NCBI GenBank assembly: GCA_036558745.1
Contig: DATBEZ010000011.1
Coordinates: 25,000 to 88,999 of the forward strand
Direction: 5' to 3'
Origin: JAMXLJ01 sp036558745
GTDB taxonomy: Bacteria > Actinomycetota > Acidimicrobiia > IMCC26256 > JAMXLJ01
Length of the DNA stretch: 64,000 bases
Shown here: positions 58,198 to 64,000 of the stretch, piece by piece
How positions within the stretch are numbered: the stretch's first letter is position 1
How the letters are laid out: every line of letters begins with the position of its first letter
Position numbers and translations under genes: made by a program
The notes under the pieces: model-generated
What the model saw: the letters and a program-made list of their open reading frames with translations, nothing else
Told to the model about the DNA's origin: nothing
The model's database searches: none

Positions 58198-59262
58198 TCA
58201 GACGTCGAGCTCGCTCTTGGTACGACCCTTGCTCGCCCACCAGTTGTCGCGCAGGCCGAGGCGGAACCGCTCGGGCTTGTCGTCGTCGGTGAGGATCTCG
58301 GTCTCGAGCCATAGGCGCTTCAGGTGACGGATGTGCCCGTTGGCGCGGTCGTCGGTGTAGCCGCGGCGCGCGTGCAGCACGTGGTAGTTGTTCACGAACT
58401 GCATGTCGCCCGGCTGCATGAGCATCGACGCGTGGAACTCGGGGTCTGCGCACATCGCGTCGACGCGGTCCATCGCTTCCCGTGCCGCCGCCGACGGTTG
58501 CGGCGCGTCGGGGTGGCGACGGGCCGACTCGATGTAGGGCCGGATGTAGCGCACGAACAGGCGATCCTTGCGCCGGCTGAGGATCGGCATCGTGTACCAG
58601 GGACGCGTTCCCGGCATCTGCTCGCCGCGCGCGTCGTAGGCGAACTCGGCGTACAGCTCGGCCACGAGCTCGGGCGCGTCACGCACGAGCTCGTTGTGGA
58701 TCGCGACCGCGTTGGCGACCAGGCTCTCACCGCCGCTCTCGCCCGCGTCGAGACAGAACAGGCCGACCAGGTCGGAGCCGTCGGAGTGGAACGGGAACGG
58801 GATGCCACCGATCTCGTTGCCGCGCGACGTCGGGTCGCTCGCCGCGCGCCCCTGGTCGGTCACGTCGCCCAGCAGGTGCCCCTTCGCGTTCTGCGGCCAC
58901 GGGTTGCCGAGATGCAGACCGACACCCCAGTAGATCGACGACGCGCGCCCCTTGCCGTACCGCTCGACGGGGACGCCACGGATCAACACCACGCCGTTGC
59001 CGTCGATGAGGTCGCGGGTGATGCGCTGCAGCTCCGGCCCGAGGGTCGGCAGCGGGAACGACTCGCGGGTGATGTCGAGCACGTCGTCGGCGACGGACTC
59101 CGCGTGACGCAGCGCGGCGTCGAGCTCCTCGACGTGCGCGTCCGTCAGTTGGAACACGTAGCCGTCGCCGAGCGACGGACCGCGCCATTCGCACGTCGTC
59201 TCGAGCGGGACCAGCGCCGCGGGGTCGACGGGCTTCGTCGTCGTCGCGTCGGTGGTGCTCAT
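58198..59262 (-). CDS. TauD/TfdA-type Fe(II)/2-oxoglutarate-dependent dioxygenase
   Basis: This 354-residue enzyme has the HxD iron ligands in FHSDGSD, the distal His in YHVLHAR followed by the oxoglutarate-binding Arg region HLKRLWLE. An early VVLIRGVPVERYG strand is typical of the clavaminate synthase-like branch. It hydroxylates or cleaves a small organic substrate. The ATG at 59262 overlaps the amidohydrolase stop; the operon begins with an LLM-class oxidoreductase under TetR control. The long middle segment before the C-terminus (ESARRHPDAPQPSAAAREAM) is helical. Confidence 0.92.
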   Translation of the reverse strand: MSTTDATTTKPVDPAALVPLETTCEWRGPSLGDGYVFQLTDAHVEELDAALRHAESVADDVLDITRESFPLPTLGPELQRITRDLIDGNGVVLIRGVPVERYGKGRASSIYWGVGLHLGNPWPQNAKGHLLGDVTDQGRAASDPTSRGNEIGGIPFPFHSDGSDLVGLFCLDAGESGGESLVANAVAIHNELVRDAPELVAELYAEFAYDARGEQMPGTRPWYTMPILSRRKDRLFVRYIRPYIESARRHPDAPQPSAAAREAMDRVDAMCADPEFHASMLMQPGDMQFVNNYHVLHARRGYTDDRANGHIRHLKRLWLETEILTDDDKPERFRLGLRDNWWASKGRTKSELDV

Positions 59263-60989
59263 CGCGTGCCTCCTCGAGATGACGCGCCGGCGGGCGCGGG
59301 TTGCGGGCCGCGCACGAGCCGGCCCGGCAGTGGTCCGGTCGCGTCGCCCCGTTCGTAGGTGACCTCGCCGCCGACGAGCGTCGCGACGTAGCCGTCGGCG
59401 GGCTGCACGAGGCGCTTCCCGCCCGCGGGCAGGTCGTGGCGCATCGCGGGCCGGCGCGCGACGAGGTGATCGAAGTCGATGACGTTGACATCGGCGCGGT
59501 AGCCGGGCGCGAGGACGCCCCGATCACCCAGGCCGACGGTGCGCGCGGTCGCCTGGGTCTGGCGGTGCACGAGGAACGGCACGTCGAGCCGGCCGTGGTC
59601 GCGGTCGCGTCCCCAGAGCGTGAGCAGCGTGGTCGGGAAGCTCGCGTCGCAGATGGTCCCGACGTGCGCGCCGCCGTCGCCGAGCCCGACGACGGTGTTC
59701 GCGTGCGCGAGCATCTCACCGGCCGGGTCGAGGTTGCCGTCCGCGTAGTTGAGGATCGGGACGTAGAGGAACGCGTGCCCGTCGTCGCCGAGCAACAGGT
59801 CGTACGCGAGGTCGAGCGGTTCGCGACCGTCGCGTGCGGCGCGCGCCGCGATGCTCGTCGACGGATGGGGCTCGTAGTCGGGCGGATCGCCGAGCTCGAA
59901 CATGCGGTCGAACGCGTCGATGATCCGGCCGTCCTTCTGACGCGCCGCGTCGAGGATGCGTTGCTTGACCCCAGGATCGGTCAGGCGCGCGACGCGCTCG
60001 GCCAGCGGGAGCTCCGCGAGCTCGCGGTATGCAGGGTTCGTGAGCAGCGGGTGCAGCGTGCACTCCAGCCCGAGGAGCAGCCCGACCGGGCGAGGCGCGA
60101 CCTGTCCCGTCATCGGCACCCCGTCGGCGTTGGCCCGTTCGAGCAGCTCGAGCTGGCGCCGCCACCGGTCCCCGACGGTCTGGAGCAACGTGAACGAGAG
60201 CGGCCGGCCCGACTCCTCCGCCATGCGCCGGAACAGGCCGAACTCGGCATCGACGTCCACGAAGTCGGACACGACCTGCAACACGCCCTGACCGGTCGAG
60301 CCGATCGCGTTCGCGATGCCCACGAGCTCGTCGGCCTCCGCGGTGAGGGTGGGCGTCAGCTCGCCCCTGCTCGTCCGGTGGTTCATCGTGCGCGACGTCG
60401 AGAACCCGAGCGCGCCGGCCTCGATCGCCTCGCGCGCGAGCTTGGCCATGAGCGCGATGTCCTCGCCGGTCGCGGGCTCGCGCTTCGCGCCGCGCTCACC
60501 CATCACGTGCAACCGCAGCGCGCCGTGCGGGACCTGGAGCGCGACGTCGACGTCGAAGCGCCGTCCGTCGAGCACGTCGAGGAAGTCGGGGAACGAGCGC
60601 CAGTTCCACGTGAGCCCTTCGTGTAGCGCGGCGCCGGGAATGTCCTCCACGCCTTCCATGAGCTCGACCAGGCGGTCGTGGTCGGCGTCGCGCACGGGCG
60701 CGAAGCCGACGCCACAGTTGCCGGCCACGACGGTCGTCACGCCGTGCCACGACGACGGGATCATGCGCTCGTCCCACGACGCCTGGCCGTCGTAGTGGGT
60801 GTGGATGTCGACGAAGCCCGGCGTGACGAGCAGGCCATCGGCGTCGATCGCGCGTCGCGCCGACGACGCGCCGAGGTTGCCGACGTCGGTGACGACGCCG
60901 CCCTCGATCGCGACATCGGCCGTGCGGGGCGGCGCGCCGGTCCCGTCGACGACCGTCCCGCCCCGAATGATCAGCTCGTGCTCGCTCAC
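59259..60989 (-). CDS. Amidohydrolase of the N-acyl-D-amino-acid deacylase type
   Basis: This 576-residue TIM-barrel metallohydrolase begins LIIRGGTVVDGTG, and the metal site is GFVDIHTHYDGQ (about 57-68). Further metal or catalytic residues are in GNCGVGFAP and DGGAHVG; the tail GYRADVNVIDFD is the usual amidohydrolase closing strand. D-aminoacylase-like members cleave amide bonds of N-acylated substrates, but this clade is broad. The GTG at 60989 has GGAG eight bases upstream. The gene sits between the LLM oxidoreductase and the TauD enzyme in one operon. Confidence 0.9.
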   Translation of the reverse strand: MSEHELIIRGGTVVDGTGAPPRTADVAIEGGVVTDVGNLGASSARRAIDADGLLVTPGFVDIHTHYDGQASWDERMIPSSWHGVTTVVAGNCGVGFAPVRDADHDRLVELMEGVEDIPGAALHEGLTWNWRSFPDFLDVLDGRRFDVDVALQVPHGALRLHVMGERGAKREPATGEDIALMAKLAREAIEAGALGFSTSRTMNHRTSRGELTPTLTAEADELVGIANAIGSTGQGVLQVVSDFVDVDAEFGLFRRMAEESGRPLSFTLLQTVGDRWRRQLELLERANADGVPMTGQVAPRPVGLLLGLECTLHPLLTNPAYRELAELPLAERVARLTDPGVKQRILDAARQKDGRIIDAFDRMFELGDPPDYEPHPSTSIAARAARDGREPLDLAYDLLLGDDGHAFLYVPILNYADGNLDPAGEMLAHANTVVGLGDGGAHVGTICDASFPTTLLTLWGRDRDHGRLDVPFLVHRQTQATARTVGLGDRGVLAPGYRADVNVIDFDHLVARRPAMRHDLPAGGKRLVQPADGYVATLVGGEVTYERGDATGPLPGRLVRGPQPAPAGASSRGGTR

Positions 60990-61032
60990 GTGCGGTGCTC
61001 CTGTCGCTGCGTCGCGGCGGTCGTGCGGCCGC

Positions 61033-62055
61033 TCATGCCGTTGCCTCTCGGAGTGCGGGGAGCAGCTCGCGCGTCATGAGCTGCTCGGACGTCTTCCGGT
61101 GATCGCGCTCGGCGCCGAAGCTCGCACCGGTGATGACGAAACGCTCGAGCCCGAGGCCGGCCAGCTCCTTGAGTCGCGCGAGGCAGACGTCGGGCGTGCC
61201 GACCACCGCGAAGCGGTCGACGAACTCGGGGCGTAGCGCGTCGTTGTGGGCCGCGGTGTTGCGCAGGTGCTCGTTGCTGTCGTAGCGCCGGCCGACCTCC
61301 GCGACGACGGCCCTGTCGGCGTCGGCCAGGCCTGCGCCCGTGGAGCCCGGCATCGACGAGAAATGCGCGAACGCGGACACGGCGCCCTGGATGAGCCCGC
61401 GCGCCACCTCGGGATCGGGATGACAGCCGATGTTCACGTAGGCGCCGAAGGAGATGTCGGACGGGTCGCGACCCGCGTCGGCGGCCGCCTTGCGGGCGAC
61501 GTCGAGCGCCCACGCGACGCGTTCCGGATCGGCGCCGACCGCGAGCGTCACGCGCTCCGCGACGCGCGCACCGAGCTCGATCATGCGCGGTCCCGACGTC
61601 GCGACGTCGAGTGGCACCTTCGGCTGCGTCGTGCGATCGAGGAACTGCAGGCGGCTCGGCTGGCCGTCGCAATCCACGGTGCCTCCTGCAAGGTAGGTCT
61701 GCAACGTGGTGACGAGCTCGCCGAACCGGTCGACCTTCATGGGCTTCAGACCGAGGTGGAACAGCGCGGTGTCGCCGCGGCCGATGCCGAGGACGAACCG
61801 TCCGCCCGACGTCTCCTGCACGGTGGCCGCGACGTTCGCCAGTGCCGCGGGGTGTCGCGTGTACGCATTCGTGACGCCGGTGGCGAAGCGCAGCCGTGTG
61901 GTCGCGTCGGCCGCGCGCGCGATCGCGACGAACGGGTCGCCGACGAGGTTCTGGGAGTCGGTGAAGGTGATCCCGTCCCAGCCCGCGGCCTCGGCCCGTT
62001 CGGCCTGGGCGACCGCGCTGCGGATCTCGGGCATCCCCATGGCCCAGAGCTCCAT
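61033..62055 (-). CDS. LLM-class (luciferase-like, probably F420-dependent) oxidoreductase
   Basis: This 340-residue TIM barrel of the luciferase-like superfamily has AERAEAAGWDGITFTDSQN, LRFATGVTNAYTRHPA, and GGRFVLGIGRGDTALFHLG, the family's flavin/F420-binding strands. Actinobacterial members often use coenzyme F420 for hydride transfer; the cofactor here is inferred. The ATG at 62055 is chosen over the open frame upstream, which crosses the operator region. It is the first gene of a three-gene operon under a promoter containing the TetR palindrome. It is probably the first catabolic step. Confidence 0.9.
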   Translation of the reverse strand: MELWAMGMPEIRSAVAQAERAEAAGWDGITFTDSQNLVGDPFVAIARAADATTRLRFATGVTNAYTRHPAALANVAATVQETSGGRFVLGIGRGDTALFHLGLKPMKVDRFGELVTTLQTYLAGGTVDCDGQPSRLQFLDRTTQPKVPLDVATSGPRMIELGARVAERVTLAVGADPERVAWALDVARKAAADAGRDPSDISFGAYVNIGCHPDPEVARGLIQGAVSAFAHFSSMPGSTGAGLADADRAVVAEVGRRYDSNEHLRNTAAHNDALRPEFVDRFAVVGTPDVCLARLKELAGLGLERFVITGASFGAERDHRKTSEQLMTRELLPALREATA

Positions 62056-62146
62056 GTGCCGTCCCTTCGTCGCGGCGACGCCGCCACTGGTCGGTGCGCC
62101 GGCCCGGTCCCAGTGTGGCCCGGCCGGCTCCGCCGTGCCTCGGGCC

Positions 62147-62187
62147 ACCCTAGTTTCGAACGGCGTTCGAATCAAACGTTGTTCGAA
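62147..62187 (-). promoter_or_regulatory. Promoter of the LLM operon with TetR operator in the -35/-10 spacer
   Basis: On the minus strand, -35 TTGATT (62175-62170) and -10 TAGGGT (62152-62147) are separated by exactly 17 bp. The perfect palindrome TTCGAACGGCGTTCGAA (62155-62171) covers the spacer. An imperfect second copy (62171-62187, 13 of 17 matches) adjoins it upstream. The same palindrome occurs at 63022-63038. Repression by the TetR protein encoded at 63053 is inferred. Confidence 0.75.
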
Positions 62188-62215
62188 GCGGGGTCCTGGG
62201 AGCCGCGCCGCTGAG

Positions 62216-62965
62216 TCAGCGGCCGGTCCAGCGCGGTGGGCGGCGCTCGAAGAACGCCGCGATGCCCTCGCGCACGTCGTCGGAGTGGAGCAGGCGCCCG
62301 TGCGCGGCGTCGCTGCGTTCCCAGCTCGCGGTCTCGTCACCGGCCACCTCGCCGTTGACGACCGCGAGCGCCTCGCGCACGGCGAGCGGCGCGTTCGCCG
62401 TGATCCGCGCCGCCAGCTCGAGCGCACCGCCGAGCGCACCGCCCGGCTCGGTCAGCGCGTTCACGAAGCCGAGCCGTTCCGCGCGCTCGGCCGGCAGCCG
62501 TTCGCCCGTCAGCAGCATCTCGCGCGCGACGTTGAGCGGCAGCGCACGCGAGATGCGGAACGCGCCGCCGAAGTCGGGCATGAGCCCGCGCTTGACCTCG
62601 GGCAAGCCGAACTCCGCGGTGCGCGACGCGACGACGAGATCGCAGCACAGCACGAGCTCGACACCGCCGCCGAGCGCGAAGCCCTCGACCGCGGCGATGA
62701 GCGGCTTCGTGCGCCGACGCTGGATCAGACCGACCAGGCCGCCGCGGGGGGTGGGCGCGCCCGGTCCCGCGGCGAGGTCGGCGCCGGCCGAGAACATCCG
62801 GTCGCCGCCGGTCAGGATCCCGCACAGCAGCTCGGGGTCGTCCTCCAGCTCGTTCATCGCCGCGTCGATCCCCGCGGTCACGTCCGCGTTCAACGCGTTG
62901 CGCTTGTCCTCGCGGTCGATGCGCACGACGAGGGTCGGTCCGTGACGGTTCGTGACCACGCTCAT
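62216..62965 (-). CDS. Enoyl-CoA hydratase/isomerase family protein
   Basis: This 249-residue crotonase-fold protein has the oxyanion-hole motifs FSAGADL (about 58-64) and VEGFALGGGVELVL (about 91-104). The first catalytic Glu position falls in the EVKRGLMPDFGG region. It hydrates or isomerises an enoyl-CoA. It is divergent from the TetR gene, with the operator between them, and convergent in direction with the LLM operon. The ATG at 62965 starts the usual MSVVTNRHGPTLVVRID. The preceding 87 bp hold the shared control region. Confidence 0.93.
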   Translation of the reverse strand: MSVVTNRHGPTLVVRIDREDKRNALNADVTAGIDAAMNELEDDPELLCGILTGGDRMFSAGADLAAGPGAPTPRGGLVGLIQRRRTKPLIAAVEGFALGGGVELVLCCDLVVASRTAEFGLPEVKRGLMPDFGGAFRISRALPLNVAREMLLTGERLPAERAERLGFVNALTEPGGALGGALELAARITANAPLAVREALAVVNGEVAGDETASWERSDAAHGRLLHSDDVREGIAAFFERRPPRWTGR

Positions 62966-63016
62966 CGGCGCATCATGTCGGGCCGTGCCGACGACGGGCA
63001 CGTCCGGTCCGGCCGC

Positions 63017-63038
63017 TACGCTTCGAACGGCGTTCGAA
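63017..63038. promoter_or_regulatory. TetR operator and -10 box between the hydratase and regulator genes
   Basis: TACGCT (63017-63022) is a plausible -10 box for the TetR gene. The perfect palindrome TTCGAACGGCGTTCGAA (63022-63038) begins on its last base. The regulator's start is 15 bases further on, with GGAGGG between. Binding here would repress the regulator itself and probably the divergent hydratase. Confidence 0.72.
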
Positions 63039-63052
63039 AATGGAGGGCGGGC

Positions 63053-63697
63053 GTGGCACCGACGCCGACGGCGAAGACCAGGTGGGGCGACCGGGAGCAG
63101 CGGCGGATCGACATCCTCGACGCGGCCCGCGCCCGCATCACGTCCTCGGGGTACCTCGCGCTCAACATGCGCGACCTCGCGTCCGACGCGGGGATCAGCC
63201 CGGCCACGTTGTACTCGTACTTCGCCACCAAGGAGGAGCTGTTCGCGACGCTCTACGCGGAGGCGATCCGTCGCCACACCGGGGCGCTGCGACCGATCGC
63301 GGACGGTGGCCACGACCTCGCGACGCTGCTCGGGCTCGTCATCGACGAGTACCTCGGGCTGTACCGCACGTTCGGACGTCACTTCACGCTGTGGTCGGCG
63401 ATGCGCCACGACACCGATCCCGATGCGGCACCGTTCCCGGCCGAGCTCATCGTGGAGCTGCGCGACGCCACGCTCGAGAACAACCGTCTCCTCGCGCGCG
63501 GGATTCGTGAGGCCGCGGCGCGCGACGGGCGTGCCGTCGCCGACGAGGCGCTCGTGCCCGCGTTCCTCTGGTCGTGCCTCAACGGCCTCGCCGACCACTT
63601 CACCAGCGAGCGACGGAGTCTCGATCCGTTCCCGCGTGAGCGGCTCGTGGAGTTCGCGGCCCGGCGGCTCGCCCTGGCGATCACGGAGCCGGCGTAG
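63053..63697 (+). CDS. TetR family transcriptional regulator of the LLM-amidohydrolase-TauD cluster
   Basis: This 214-residue protein has the helix-turn-helix domain at about 10-60 (RRIDILDAARARITSSGYL, then LNMRDLASDAGISPATLYSYF) and a helical ligand-binding domain. The GTG at 63053 is chosen because GGAGGG lies five bases upstream; the ATG at 63040 is in another frame. Two copies of its likely operator exist in the window: here and in the LLM promoter. The ligand is probably an acyl-CoA or the cluster's substrate (inference). Its last codons overlap the convergent TMEM175-like gene by 17 bases. Confidence 0.9.
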   Translation: MAPTPTAKTRWGDREQRRIDILDAARARITSSGYLALNMRDLASDAGISPATLYSYFATKEELFATLYAEAIRRHTGALRPIADGGHDLATLLGLVIDEYLGLYRTFGRHFTLWSAMRHDTDPDAAPFPAELIVELRDATLENNRLLARGIREAAARDGRAVADEALVPAFLWSCLNGLADHFTSERRSLDPFPRERLVEFAARRLALAITEPA

Positions 63698-64000
63698 GCG
63701 CCGGCGTACGTTCGGCCATGTAGTAGACGGCGACGAACCCGGTAATCGCCAACGCGGTGTACGGGCTCACGAACGCGACGCCGATCGCGGCGAGATACGC
63801 CACGTTGCCGATCGTGAAGCGCACGATCGCGCGGCGCTCGTCGGCAGGCGGCAGCGGTGCCACGAGCAGGTCGCGACGGATGGACCACACGAGGACCGAG
63901 CCGAATGCGAGCCCCATCAGCTCGAACACGGCTGCGTAGAGCGCCGTCGCGAGCCGGGCGTCGGCACCGCCGCTGCGCAGGTAGTCGGCCATCGTCGATG
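63681..64000 (-). CDS. TMEM175/DUF1211-like membrane protein (C-terminal part)
   Basis: The gene enters from beyond the right edge; ~106 residues are visible. Three hydrophobic segments are seen: ALYAAVFELMGLAFGSVLVW, VRFTIGNVAYLAAIGVAFV and TALAITGFVAVYYM. The RRDLL segment between the first two and the final FVSPYTALA pattern match the C-terminal half of bacterial TMEM175-type potassium-channel proteins. The diagnostic FSD motif would be in the missing N-terminus, so the family is provisional. The tail is Pro/Ala-rich. Confidence 0.65.
   Translation of the reverse strand, partial: STMADYLRSGGADARLATALYAAVFELMGLAFGSVLVWSIRRDLLVAPLPPADERRAIVRFTIGNVAYLAAIGVAFVSPYTALAITGFVAVYYMAERTPAPTPAP

Overview
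The window is very GC-rich, densely packed DNA with many GTG starts and many four-base start/stop overlaps (ATGA, GTGA). The gene content points to a high-GC actinobacterium. The strongest markers are the cell-division and cell-wall signalling block fhaA-fhaB-pstP-rodA-pbpA-pknB with trpG and crgA, a wax ester synthase/diacylglycerol acyltransferase, a mycobacterial-type mannosyltransferase, MMPL and FadD proteins, and several start codons directly preceded by a TANNNT -10 box (leaderless mRNAs). A lineage outside the mycobacteria, perhaps Acidimicrobiia, is my inference; nothing here fixes the genus. I see no insertion sequence, prophage, rRNA or CRISPR array.

Layout. 1-2.6 kb: the end of 6-phosphogluconate dehydrogenase, glucose-6-phosphate dehydrogenase and a histidine phosphatase, translationally coupled. 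2.6-11.7 kb: a large lipoprotein, an N6-adenine DNA methyltransferase without a visible nuclease partner, WS/DGAT, thioredoxin, a GT-C mannosyltransferase, a lone chemoreceptor behind a structured leader, and a STAS-domain protein. 11.8-17.1 kb: a MoxR AAA+ ATPase and a VWA/DUF2201-like protein, divergent from three overlapping or closely spaced genes of unknown function. This is the best candidate for an undescribed system. 17.1-19.8 kb: two VOC proteins coupled to a Gfo/Idh/MocA oxidoreductase, then a DUF4389 membrane protein. 19.8-29 kb: tRNA-Leu(CAG), the FHA/PP2C/RodA/PBP/PknB block with a MutY-like glycosylase, trpG and crgA.

29-36.6 kb: thiolase, thioesterase, PAP2 phosphatase, aldolase, glycosyltransferase, a phosphodiesterase-like protein and a TetR regulator. 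36.6-41.5 kb: a PaaK-like CoA ligase with a short ligase-like partner and DUF2889, divergent from a TetR gene followed by a thiolase-like protein and a DUF35 partner. This looks like side-chain or aromatic acid catabolism through CoA thioesters. 41.6-48.7 kb: an MMPL transporter coupled to a FadD ligase, then a secreted sugar-dehydrogenase-like lipoprotein. 48.7-51.3 kb: a restriction-modification-like pair. 51.3-58 kb: patatin, DUF1028, a small lipoprotein, MmcQ/YjbR, a HAD hydrolase and a 733-residue TPR-like membrane protein.

58-64 kb: an operon of an LLM-class oxidoreductase, an amidohydrolase and a TauD-type dioxygenase, then a divergent enoyl-CoA hydratase and TetR regulator. A perfect 17-bp palindrome occurs both in the LLM promoter and between the hydratase and the regulator, so these genes look like one local regulon. 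A short GC-rich repeat family lies next to, or in one case inside, several gene starts (about 20.7, 39.8, 51.2, 52.3 and 53.4 kb).
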